In this document: one piece after another, positions 37,267 to 45,157 of the stretch
Layout of the letters: each line of letters opens with the position of its first letter
Numbering within the stretch: position 1 is the stretch's first letter
From: a virus
DNA: 46,285 nucleotides
Direction: 5' to 3' (one strand)
IMG/VR virus record: IMGVR_UViG_3300027499_000009
Location: 1 to 46,285 of that record
The notes under the pieces: generated by a model
Told to the model about the DNA's origin: nothing
Databases searched by the model: none
What the model saw: the letters and a program-made list of their open reading frames with translations, nothing else
Translations under genes and position numbers: made by a program

Positions 37267-39399
37267 ATGACGGCGACAGGGTGGACGCCTACGGCGGGGG
37301 AGTTCCCCTACGCGCCTGCAAATGGCACCGTCATGTCGGCGTTCGTGAGCGGCACCTACGACATTCGGTGGGACGACCCTTCAACGCTGAACACGGGGCC
37401 TGCCACGCCGAGCACGCGGGCTACGTCTGCTATCACGGTGTCCGGCACCCCCGCTGTACTTCGCGCAGCCACGGCCACTCTAACCGTGGGCCTCGTGCCC
37501 GTTGCAGTAGGGGACACCGTAACCATTGGGGGTCAAGTCCTCACCTCCGTGGCAGGTGCCCCCGGCGTGGACCAGTTCAACGGTGCTTTGGCTACACCTG
37601 ACTTGGTGGCCGCGTCCCTCCTCACGGCTATCAACACCGGCAGCGTAGGTACTTGGGGCATAGCCACCGCCACCCGGTCAGGGGCGACCCTTACGCTGAC
37701 GGCGGGTGTGGCAGGCACCGGGGGCAACTCCACCACACTCTCCACGACTTCAAGCGTGGTGCTGTTGTCGGGGTGTCTGTTCACGGGAGGTTCCGCAGCG
37801 GACGTACTTGTGCTTGGGGGTCAGGTTCTATCCGCTGTGGTCACACGCACCTCCGGGGGCATGAACTTCGCGGTCGGTCCCACGAACTTCGATACGGCGC
37901 AGTCTATTGCCGCCGCTATCGCTGACCCTGCGAACACCTTGGGCTTTGTCACCGCTACCGTTTCGGGAGACACGGTGGTGCTCGCAGCCGTCATGGACGG
38001 CGCAATGGGCAACGGCATCACCCTGTCCACCTCCAACCCCACCGCGCTCACGCTTTCAAGTTCTTCCACGAACGGCGGGTACGGCGTGCCATGTCCCGGC
38101 AAGTCGAACTCCCGGTGGAACATCATTGGGGTCAATGTCTACCGCTCGGACACGGGGGACAGGGGGCCTTACTTCCGCGTCAACAAAGTCCCGCTCGGGA
38201 GTGAGTTCTTCCGCGACCGCACCGACATTGTGCTCGTGGAGAACGAGGTCGTGGATTGGGCGTCGGGATGGGTCTACAAGGGAGACGCCCCGAACATGAA
38301 CCTGTGGCGACTCCGCACCCGTTACCGCACCGTCGTGAAGGAAGCCGGGAATGCCGTCCCGGCGAACTCGCCCGCTGACGTAGTGGTGACGGTGGACGGT
38401 CGTGTGGCCCCCGTCTCGCGGGTCTTGGGGCAGTCGGGGGAGATTGACCTCGACACCGACCCTGTGTGGAACCCCGCGACGGAAACCTACGTCTACCCCC
38501 CGCTGCCAAAGACGGACGGCACCTCCATCGTGACGGTGACCTACCGCTACGCCCGACAGCAAGTGGTCACGGCACTCGACGCGAACTCCAAGATTTTCTA
38601 CCGTCTCACGACGGTGGCGGTTGACCCTACGGGCACTTCGCCTTCGGGCTTGGTCGAGACACCTCTTGGATACTCGGAGCCGTTGCCCGCGCTCGACAGC
38701 GAGAAGACCGACTACATTTGGACGGAGGCCATTCGCCGGAACCGCTGGATTTTGGAGCAGGGTGGCGAGCGCGTCAAACTGTTCATCCGGCGCGTCACGG
38801 GCGTTCCGTGCCCCTGCCAATGGGACGTAGCGGTGTTCGCGTTCGCCAAGCAACCCTACAACTACTGCTCGTGTTGCTACGGCACGGGGTTCTTGGGCGG
38901 CTACGAAGGCCCCATTGACATTATCGTGGCCCCCGACGAGAGCGAACGGCGGGTCACGCAGACGCCAATGGGCCGACGCTTGGAGAACACCTACGAGGTG
39001 TGGACCGGCCCGCGCCCCATGCTCTCGCAGCGCGACTTCATTGTGAAGCAGAACGGCGAGCGGTTCAGCGTAGGCCCCGTGCGCCGCACACAGGTGCGCG
39101 GCTACACCTTGCAGCAGGCGTTTTCTATCGGGAACCTTGACGAGAAGGACATTCGCTACTGCGTCCCGCTCGTCGGGCTTGAAACCTTGCCGTGGCCGCA
39201 GACCCGCTACACCCGCCCGCAGGACGTTTACGAGCGGCCCGAAAGCCCGTGCGCCGAGGGCGACCCGTTCCCGGTCGGCTTCGACTACCAAGCCACGCCG
39301 ATGGGTTCCGACGTTCCTCGCATCCCCGAGGGCCGCCAACTGCGCGGGCGCACGCCTGTGTGGGCGAACATCATGTATGGTGGGAAGGGGTCGTCATGA
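37267..39399 (+). CDS. Large neck/tail protein with two inserted repeat domains
   Basis: This is a 710-residue protein. After about 60 N-terminal residues come two tandem beta domains (about 65-170 and 170-265), each with a GGQVLxxV strand, a helix that begins with A (AASLLTAIN, AQSIAAAIAD) and a GN.xTLSTx strand. The conserved part continues with GVNVYRSDTGDRGPYFRVNKVP. It contains a four-Cys site (CPCQW, then YCSCCYGTGFLGGYEGP) near residues 518-550 that probably binds zinc. It then has a head-closure-like end, RDFIVKQNGERFSVGPVRR. The stop overlaps the next ATG. A neck or head-completion role is inferred. Confidence 0.62.
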   Translation: MTATGWTPTAGEFPYAPANGTVMSAFVSGTYDIRWDDPSTLNTGPATPSTRATSAITVSGTPAVLRAATATLTVGLVPVAVGDTVTIGGQVLTSVAGAPGVDQFNGALATPDLVAASLLTAINTGSVGTWGIATATRSGATLTLTAGVAGTGGNSTTLSTTSSVVLLSGCLFTGGSAADVLVLGGQVLSAVVTRTSGGMNFAVGPTNFDTAQSIAAAIADPANTLGFVTATVSGDTVVLAAVMDGAMGNGITLSTSNPTALTLSSSSTNGGYGVPCPGKSNSRWNIIGVNVYRSDTGDRGPYFRVNKVPLGSEFFRDRTDIVLVENEVVDWASGWVYKGDAPNMNLWRLRTRYRTVVKEAGNAVPANSPADVVVTVDGRVAPVSRVLGQSGEIDLDTDPVWNPATETYVYPPLPKTDGTSIVTVTYRYARQQVVTALDANSKIFYRLTTVAVDPTGTSPSGLVETPLGYSEPLPALDSEKTDYIWTEAIRRNRWILEQGGERVKLFIRRVTGVPCPCQWDVAVFAFAKQPYNYCSCCYGTGFLGGYEGPIDIIVAPDESERRVTQTPMGRRLENTYEVWTGPRPMLSQRDFIVKQNGERFSVGPVRRTQVRGYTLQQAFSIGNLDEKDIRYCVPLVGLETLPWPQTRYTRPQDVYERPESPCAEGDPFPVGFDYQATPMGSDVPRIPEGRQLRGRTPVWANIMYGGKGSS

Positions 39400-40013
39400 G
39401 CGTCACGTTCAAGGGCAAGACCCGGCGCGTGTATGGCAAGCCCCTGTCCAAGTACGCGGGCGAAGGTTCGGAGTTCGACATTCCCAAGGAAGTCTTGGAA
39501 GAAATCGCGAAGGTCATGCTCGACAGCGTGAAGCGCGAAGCCAACGTCGAGATTGCCAAGCATGTCAACAAGCCCACCCGCGACGGAGGTGGGGACGTTC
39601 CGGCGTACATTCGGAACACCAAGGCGTTCCTTGCCATGCTCAAAGCCCGCGTGAGCGGCAAGAGCAGCGTAGAGGTCTACGTCTCCGAGGGCAAACGCAA
39701 GAAGCAAGTCGGCAACCGCGTGTTCACCGTTCACCCCTACCACTCTCGCTTTTTGAGCGATGACCCGAAAGACCACGAGCCATTTCCTATGGACTCCTTG
39801 AAGTCGAAGGTTGGCAAGACGGTGCCGCTTGTAGAACTTGACGGCGAAGTAGTGTTCCGCGTCGTGCTGCCCAACAGCAAGTGGGTACACCCCGGCTTCT
39901 TGAAGTACACCTTCTTGGAGCGGGGCATTGAGAAGGGCCGCGAGAAGGCCATTGCGCTCATCCGAGAGAAGGTCGTTGTCCCTCTACTTGCCACCTCGGA
40001 CTTCTTCTCATGA
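39396..40013 (+). CDS. Tail-completion-like protein
   Basis: This is a 205-residue protein starting at ATG 39396, overlapping the previous stop. The pattern of a helix rich in Lys and Glu (IPKEVLEEIAKVMLDSVKREA), a YHSRFL segment, and PNSKWVHPGFLKYTFLERGIEKG near the end resembles phage tail-completion proteins of the HK97 gp10 kind, where a HPG turn is typical. The next gene also overlaps by four bases. The identification is moderate. Confidence 0.6.
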   Translation: MSVTFKGKTRRVYGKPLSKYAGEGSEFDIPKEVLEEIAKVMLDSVKREANVEIAKHVNKPTRDGGGDVPAYIRNTKAFLAMLKARVSGKSSVEVYVSEGKRKKQVGNRVFTVHPYHSRFLSDDPKDHEPFPMDSLKSKVGKTVPLVELDGEVVFRVVLPNSKWVHPGFLKYTFLERGIEKGREKAIALIREKVVVPLLATSDFFS

Positions 40014-40651
40014 CTGAACTCCGCATCGAGTGCCTTGCCCTGCGCGCCGACGCCCCTGACCTTGGGCTTGCCCTTCGTCGGGGTGAAGTGGCGTGGCTCC
40101 CCTTGGGGAGCCTCGACACGTCCGCGTGCCTTCGTGCGCTGAAAAACATGGGCGCGGTATCGGTAGTGTCTGCACAGAGGTGCGCCACCATGCGAAATCC
40201 TGCTCCCCCCGCCTCCCGCCTGACGCGGAAGCCGCCAATCAAGCGCATCCCCGCCGCAGCCCCCGTAGCCCCTCTTGCGCCACAAGACATTGACGCCCGC
40301 ATTCAGCAAGCCGTGGACGGGGCCGTGGACCGTCTTGCGGAACGCCTCTTTGCCGCTCTCGGGAACGCCCCGTCCCCCAAGGCCGCATTGGACGAAGAAG
40401 CAATCTCGCGGGCCGTGTCCTCTGCCGTGTCCTCCGTGTTGGCCCAACAAGGGGCGGGTGGCACGGTTGCAGGCTCTACGCCTCGTGTCGCGGGGCCTGC
40501 CGACCCCGTGTATATCCCAACGGGTATTGTCTCTGATACACCCGTAGACTTTCAAGTTGCAGCGCAAGCCGCCGACGCGGGCGACCTCGCAGGAGCAGCC
40601 TCGGCACTACGCAAGACCCGCACCCGCAAGACCACAGGAACCACCGAATGA
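40010..40651 (+). CDS. Hypothetical structural-operon protein
   Basis: This is a 213-residue protein. Residues 1-60 form a small domain (LGLALRRGEVAWLPLG, GAVSVVSAQRC). A helical Ala/Pro linker follows (residues 85-150) and then a C-terminal helix with RKTRTRKTT. The first part has the pattern of a short domain that I recall in large phages next to tail genes. It is translationally coupled at both ends (ATGA). The role is unknown. Confidence 0.6.
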   Translation: MTELRIECLALRADAPDLGLALRRGEVAWLPLGSLDTSACLRALKNMGAVSVVSAQRCATMRNPAPPASRLTRKPPIKRIPAAAPVAPLAPQDIDARIQQAVDGAVDRLAERLFAALGNAPSPKAALDEEAISRAVSSAVSSVLAQQGAGGTVAGSTPRVAGPADPVYIPTGIVSDTPVDFQVAAQAADAGDLAGAASALRKTRTRKTTGTTE

Positions 40652-41661
40652 GCACCGACAAGAACGCCAAGCCCAACCGTGGAACGGGCCTCGACCTCGG
40701 CACCATGAACATCGTCTCTGCCCGCAGCAAGGCGGGCAAGGTCGAGTTCTCCCGTGTCCGTGACGCCTTCCTCGACCTCGACGTTGGGGCAAAGAAAATG
40801 CTCAAACTGTCGGGCGTGTCTTACGTCGAGCGCGGCGAGAGCATTGTTGTCATTGGTGACGCCGCTATGGAAATGGCGAACGTCTTTGGCCGGGAGGCCC
40901 GTCGCCCCCTCTCTCGCGGCTTGGTTGCCGCCGGGGAGTTGGAAGCCCTTGAAGTGCTCGGGGTCATGGTGAAGAACGTCCTCGGCCCGCCCGTGGAGCC
41001 GAACGAGGTCTGTTACTTCTGCATCCCCGCTGCGCCCGTGGACGAGGACCGGGACGTGGTGTACCACCGGGGAGTGTTTGAGCGCATTGTTACCGAGTGC
41101 GGCTACAAGGCCATTGCGTCCAACGAGGCAATGGCAATCATCTACTCGGAGACGGCGAACGACGGCTTCTCGGGCCTCGCTATCTCCTTCGGCAGCGGCA
41201 TGTGTAACGTCGCCCTCGCCGTCAATGGCATTGAGGGCTTCGCGTTCTCCGTGGCCCGTGGGGGAGATTGGATTGACGAGGGTGCGGCGAGGGCGGTGGG
41301 CAGCACCCGCTCCCGCATTTGTGCCTTGAAGGAGAAGGGTTTCGACCTCATGGCCCCGGTGGGGCGGGAGCAGGAAGCCCTCGCGCTTTATTACAAGGCG
41401 CTCATTGAGTATTGCTTGGAGAGCACGGCCCGCGAGTTCCTCCGCATCAAGGACAAGTTCTCGCTTCCGAAGGCTATCCCCTTCGTGGTGTCGGGGGGTA
41501 CGAGCCTCCCGACGAACTTCATCCCCTTCCTCACCTCGGTCTTTGACCGCATGAAGAAGAAGTTTCCGTTGGATGTCAGCGAGGTTCGCCACGCTTCCGA
41601 CCCTATGAACGCCGTGGCGCGTGGGCTGCTCATTCAAGCCCTGCAAGAGTACGACGACTGA
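40648..41661 (+). CDS. Actin-fold ATPase (ParM/MreB-like)
   Basis: This is a 337-residue protein with the actin/Hsp70 superfamily motifs: phosphate-1 GLDLGTMNIVSA near residue 13; the connector NEAMAIIYSE near 160; phosphate-2 LAISFGSGMCNVALAVNG near 177; GGDWIDEGAARAV near 208; and the adenosine motif PFVVSGGTSLP near 280. It is well within the length of ParM or FtsA-like proteins. It lies inside the tail operon (ATGA overlap with the gene before), unlike plasmid or cell-shape actins. It could form filaments that position virions or DNA, or act as an assembly ATPase. Confidence 0.85.
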   Translation: MSTDKNAKPNRGTGLDLGTMNIVSARSKAGKVEFSRVRDAFLDLDVGAKKMLKLSGVSYVERGESIVVIGDAAMEMANVFGREARRPLSRGLVAAGELEALEVLGVMVKNVLGPPVEPNEVCYFCIPAAPVDEDRDVVYHRGVFERIVTECGYKAIASNEAMAIIYSETANDGFSGLAISFGSGMCNVALAVNGIEGFAFSVARGGDWIDEGAARAVGSTRSRICALKEKGFDLMAPVGREQEALALYYKALIEYCLESTAREFLRIKDKFSLPKAIPFVVSGGTSLPTNFIPFLTSVFDRMKKKFPLDVSEVRHASDPMNAVARGLLIQALQEYDD

Positions 41662-41691
41662 ACCTGCGCCCTCCGAGGAGGTACAACCCCC

Positions 41692-42939
41692 GTGTTTGCG
41701 AACCTCACGGAAGCCATGAAGCGGCGTCTCCTCATGGAGTTGCGCCGCTTTTGGTCGTATGACCCGAAGTACCGTGACGTGCTCGTGGACAACATACAGG
41801 GGAAGTACGCCTTCTCGGAACGTCCGCAGATGGGGATTATCCTCAAAGGGTCGTCTGCAAACCAAATGCCCCTGTCTGCCGACAACTTCCAAGCCACGGT
41901 TGTCTCATACTGCCACCTCGCCAAAGTGTTCGGCAAGCCGGGGTTGAGCATCGAATGGGTGCGCGAGGACGCCCGCGCCATTCAGAAGAACAACGGGGTG
42001 TTCCCCTCACCTCGGGGCATTTACTTCATTGAGGTCCGGTTGGAGGACACGGGCACGACAGACCCGAACTGCCCGACCCCCATGAACGGCGAGCAGTTGG
42101 TGTTCTACGTTGACCCCCTGCTTGACGTTATTGACGAGCAGCCCGCACGGCTCTCTCCACTCGTCTACGAAGTATCGCAAGAGCAGTTCTACGACGGCTC
42201 TTTGCGGGTCTACCAAATGCCGGGGAACGTGCCCTTCACGTTGGGGCGGGACTACACGGCTGACCCTGCCACGGGGACCATAACGCTTGTCCGCCCCCTC
42301 CCCGTATCGGACTTCCTCTCCGTGGACTACCGCTACGCCGGGGAGAGTGTCGGCCCCTTCCCGGTGCCGCAGGACGGGTCGAACAACACGGCCATTCCCG
42401 GCGTCGTGCTTGCCTTTGGGCGGCGCTCCGAGGACGGCGACATTATGACGGTCGTGGTCGGGGACGTGCGCGAGCCGTCCGCTCGGGAGTACGGCGGGCG
42501 GTGGGAAATGTCCTTCGACATGGACATCATGGCTCGTGACACGGCGGCGCAGCAGGAAATCACCGACCGTACCCTCATGTTCCTCTACGCCATTGCCCGC
42601 AACCGGCTCTCGGAGGAGGGCATTGAGATTACGCAGGTGGGCATGGGCGGGGAGGCCGAAGAAGTCTACGACGAGACGGGCGACGACTACTACTTCACCG
42701 CGAGCATCAACCTCACGGTGCTCACGGATTGGTGCATTCACGTTCCGCTCGACCACGCCTTCACGCGGGTCATCCCGGTCGCGCTCTCTGCGGAGCAAGC
42801 GGTCACGGGTCTGACGGACGACCAACTTGCGGCGGCGGGTTCTCCAACGGGCCTGTACGCGACACAGGACTTGCGCTTCCTGTCTCCGACAGACCCGTTC
42901 TTTCGTGACCGGACGCGGGACTACGAGTTGGTCCGATAG
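41692..42939 (+). CDS. Conserved tail/neck structural protein
   Basis: This is a 415-residue protein from GTG 41692 with GAGGAGG 10 bases upstream. The N-terminal part has RPQMGIILKGSSANQMPLSADNF and SIEWVREDARAI, then an inserted beta domain with DYTADPATGTITLVRPLP (residues about 195-215). The C-terminal part has GRWEMSFDMDIMARDTAAQQEITDR and a beta sheet with FTASINLTVLTDW. I recall this domain order in myophages next to the sheath gene, without a proven role. Its last 137 bases overlap the convergent minus gene. Confidence 0.65.
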   Translation: MFANLTEAMKRRLLMELRRFWSYDPKYRDVLVDNIQGKYAFSERPQMGIILKGSSANQMPLSADNFQATVVSYCHLAKVFGKPGLSIEWVREDARAIQKNNGVFPSPRGIYFIEVRLEDTGTTDPNCPTPMNGEQLVFYVDPLLDVIDEQPARLSPLVYEVSQEQFYDGSLRVYQMPGNVPFTLGRDYTADPATGTITLVRPLPVSDFLSVDYRYAGESVGPFPVPQDGSNNTAIPGVVLAFGRRSEDGDIMTVVVGDVREPSAREYGGRWEMSFDMDIMARDTAAQQEITDRTLMFLYAIARNRLSEEGIEITQVGMGGEAEEVYDETGDDYYFTASINLTVLTDWCIHVPLDHAFTRVIPVALSAEQAVTGLTDDQLAAAGSPTGLYATQDLRFLSPTDPFFRDRTRDYELVR

Positions 42940-43300
42940 ACCGCTTGCGCTGCTTGTCGCGGCGCACAATGCGCTGCTCCCGGTGGGGCACCTTCTCCTG
43001 TCCCGCCACAGGCCCACGCCGACCAATGCGCTTGCGCTCGCCCGAGCCAATCTCGCGGAGTTCCACGAGCACACCCTGCTCGTTCACGACCCCCGAAAAC
43101 CGCACGGTGTTCGACGGCTGTGTAGACTTCTTTGGCTGCGGCTCCTTCGTTGCAGCGCGGCCCCTCTCTTTGCCACGGAACAGGTGGGCCACTTCGCCTG
43201 TCTTGGGGTGGACCTTGGTGTGGTAGTAGAGTTCTTGGACGACCCGGCCCTGCTTGTGCAGCAAGACGCGGGCCGTAGCCACGAGTGCGTCCACGTTCAT
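42803..43300 (-). CDS. Basic hypothetical protein overlapping the tail gene
   Basis: This is a 165-residue ORF from ATG 43300 with GAGGGGG upstream. The first 75 residues look real (ARVLLHKQGRVVQELYYHTKV, TGEVAHLFRGKERG). The last 47 residues are read through the antisense of the tail gene and look like low-complexity shadow sequence. The protein is rich in Arg and Lys. It is the last gene of a minus-strand island. Either the long convergent overlap is real or an upstream frame change has removed an earlier stop. Confidence 0.5.
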   Translation of the reverse strand: MNVDALVATARVLLHKQGRVVQELYYHTKVHPKTGEVAHLFRGKERGRAATKEPQPKKSTQPSNTVRFSGVVNEQGVLVELREIGSGERKRIGRRGPVAGQEKVPHREQRIVRRDKQRKRSIGPTRSPASGHERTGLSETGSASPVSRTGPLENPPPQVGRPSDP

Positions 43301-43315
43301 TGTCCGGTGCCCCCT

Positions 43316-43525
43316 CTACATGCCGTGGCGCGTGGAGCGACACGGGCGGCACCACGATTGGTTGCGAACCACGTCCTCTCCGTTCGGCCCCGCGTGCTTC
43401 ATGCGCCGCAGCCCAAACTCATTGAGGGGCTTCGTGACCCCGCACTTCGGGCACTTTCGCTGAACTTCTCCTGTGAGCATGTTCATTTCGCCCTGCACCA
43501 CCACTACGTCGCGCCGCATGGTCAT
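43316..43525 (-). CDS. Small zinc-finger protein (recombination endonuclease VII-like)
   Basis: This is a 69-residue protein from ATG 43525 (or ATG 43519). It has KCPKCGVTKPLNEFGLRRM and, 17 residues later, WCRPCRS, which is the four-Cys zinc layout of endonuclease VII/HNH-type proteins. The catalytic part is missing, so it may be only a zinc-binding remnant or DNA-binding protein. AAGGGGTG lies upstream. It follows the hairpin at 43555. Confidence 0.6.
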   Translation of the reverse strand: MTMRRDVVVVQGEMNMLTGEVQRKCPKCGVTKPLNEFGLRRMKHAGPNGEDVVRNQSWCRPCRSTRHGM

Positions 43526-43554
43526 GGTCCGACACCCCTTGCAGAAGCATACGC

Positions 43555-43582
43555 GGGGAGGGGGCGTTTCCACCCCCTCCCC
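43555..43582 (-). terminator. Hairpin after the 270-residue gene
   Basis: A perfect 10-bp G/C stem, GGGGAGGGGG with CCCCCTCCCC, has an 8-base loop. There is no T-run on the minus strand, so termination may be partial and could attenuate the two downstream genes. Confidence 0.5.
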
Positions 43583-43602
43583 CCACCCGTCAAGAGCCGG
43601 GC

Positions 43603-44415
43603 TTACGCCGGGTAGGCGCTCTTGTCGCTCCACCGCAGGAGCACCTTGCCCGTGTCGGGGCAAAGGAGGCTGCGCCCGCTGACCACCTCCCCGTCCACGC
43701 TCTCGCCCATGTACTCCATGTTGGAGTGGGCGACCCACTTTGTCCACCGTTGGCCGAGGACGTACTCGCGGCCCTCAAAGGTGATGCGCTCGCCTTCGCG
43801 CTTCCACGAACCCCCCGAGGCGTCCCAAGAGGCGACGAGCCGCTCACGTTCAGCCCGAGCCTGCACGCCCTTGACCGTCTCGGCGCAAGCCGCCACGAAG
43901 TCCCCCTCCCACCGCTCTCCGACAATGTACGTCCGCAGGGACGGGGCGGTGGCGAGGAACGCCTCGCACTCGGCGCGGAGCGCGACGGCGCGCTCGTGGA
44001 GGGCAACCGCCGTCTCCACCGTGAGGTTGGAGTGACGGGCCGACCGCACTTCGCGGACGGCGGCGCGGAGGCGCTCGCGCTCGACCGCCTCGGGCGGGAG
44101 AGCGAAGTGCGGGGGCCGGGGCCACCCAAGGCCGACGAGGGCGGGGGCCGCGTTCGGGCCGTGCCCGACAATGCGGGTGACGGGCTTGACGTACCCGAGG
44201 CGAGGCCCGCCCCCAATCTGATAGTCGAATCCCGTCGTGCGGGCGACGAGGTCGCCCACCTTGATGTTCCCGCGTGCCTTGCGGGCGACGGAGTAGGAGG
44301 TGCTACGCACCTCCTTCACGCAGCACTCGCAGCCCTTGCAGCCCACGGCGCGGCCCTCGCAAGAGGGCTCGTCGTAGTCGTAGTCGCAGTAGTCGTTGTG
44401 GTTGTAGCGGCTCAT
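43603..44415 (-). CDS. Hypothetical 270-residue Cys-rich protein
   Basis: From ATG 44415 with AAGGAG upstream. The N-terminal 35 residues are Tyr/Asp/Cys-rich (NDYCDYDYDEPSC, CKGCECC). Then comes a beta domain (IKVGDLVARTTGF, GPRLGYVKPVTRIVGH), a helical middle of about 90 residues, and a C-terminal beta part (REYVLGQRWTKWVAHSNMEYMGE). No family is recognised. It is the first gene behind element D, with the same hairpin leader as the 150-residue gene at 1051. Confidence 0.68.
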   Translation of the reverse strand: MSRYNHNDYCDYDYDEPSCEGRAVGCKGCECCVKEVRSTSYSVARKARGNIKVGDLVARTTGFDYQIGGGPRLGYVKPVTRIVGHGPNAAPALVGLGWPRPPHFALPPEAVERERLRAAVREVRSARHSNLTVETAVALHERAVALRAECEAFLATAPSLRTYIVGERWEGDFVAACAETVKGVQARAERERLVASWDASGGSWKREGERITFEGREYVLGQRWTKWVAHSNMEYMGESVDGEVVSGRSLLCPDTGKVLLRWSDKSAYPA

Positions 44416-44428
44416 GTGAGGCTCCTTG

Positions 44429-44441
44429 CCCGCGTAGCGGG
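44429..44441 (-). promoter_or_regulatory. 5' leader hairpin, second copy
   Basis: CCCGC-TAC-GCGGG before AAGGAG; the surrounding 18 bases are the same as at 1516-1528. Confidence 0.45.
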
Positions 44442-44462
44442 ACGGGAACGGGGTGTGTACTT

Positions 44463-44495
44463 GGAGTACGCAGCAGCCCCAAGTAGCGAAAGCCC
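44463..44495 (-). promoter_or_regulatory. Two-part promoter element, copy D
   Basis: Minus strand: GGGCTTTCGC, 15 bases, then CGTACTCC. It lies 48 bases before the start at 44415, with the hairpin leader in between. It sits in a 141-base divergent gap; the plus-strand side holds a T7 run and GCTTATAGAG before the gene at 44557. Confidence 0.68.
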
Positions 44496-44556
44496 TTCGG
44501 GTAGAGTTTTTTTATTCACCCATCTTCTCACGCGCTTATAGAGCAGGAGCAGGGTC

Positions 44557-45039
44557 ATGCCCGTCTACGAGTTCACCTGCCATTCTTGCGGCCTTCGGTT
44601 CGACAAGTTGTTCCGGCGCATGGAGAGCACCGACGCACTCTCGGAAACCCCGTGCAGTTCTTGTGGGGAGCCCGCTTACCGACAGGTGACGGCGGCGGCA
44701 TTCAAGTTCTCCCACGCCCCTTCCCAAGTGCGGGGCGCGGCTCCCCCGAATACGGGCACGAGCGACGATTGGAACTACGACAAGGCTATCGGGCGAGACG
44801 CCGAGCAGAAATGGAAGGTGGTCGAGAAGCGGGACGCCGAGAAGGCGAGGGTCATTCGGCAGGAGCGGGAGAACGGGGTTGTGCTCAACAAGGGACAACT
44901 CGTGCGCTCGCAAGAAGATGGCTCATACCGGGCTATCACGGAGCCGGAACGACAAGTGGTGAACGAGCGGCGCACCACGGCGTTCCAAGTGGCCCAAGCA
45001 GCGAAGCAGCAGGGGAAGAAGCCTCCCGAGGGCGGTTGA
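44557..45039 (+). CDS. FmdB-family zinc-ribbon protein, copy 2
   Basis: This is a 160-residue protein from ATG 44557 with AGGAG upstream. It has the zinc ribbon PVYEFTCHSCG, then PCSSCGEPAYRQVTAAAFKF. The C-terminal two thirds are charged and helical (KWKVVEKRDAEKARVIRQE), longer than in copy 1. Both copies lie next to virion genes, and this one directly precedes the sheath. Confidence 0.8.
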   Translation: MPVYEFTCHSCGLRFDKLFRRMESTDALSETPCSSCGEPAYRQVTAAAFKFSHAPSQVRGAAPPNTGTSDDWNYDKAIGRDAEQKWKVVEKRDAEKARVIRQERENGVVLNKGQLVRSQEDGSYRAITEPERQVVNERRTTAFQVAQAAKQQGKKPPEGG

Positions 45040-45157
45040 TAGCGTCCCTATATGAACAACAAGGGTGACCTACCTCCCTCCCCGTGGGGGACGGCTCTAC
45101 TGTCGGGCTTGCACTTCCGGCCTGCTCACGCGGGCTCGCTAAACAACGAGGTTCACC

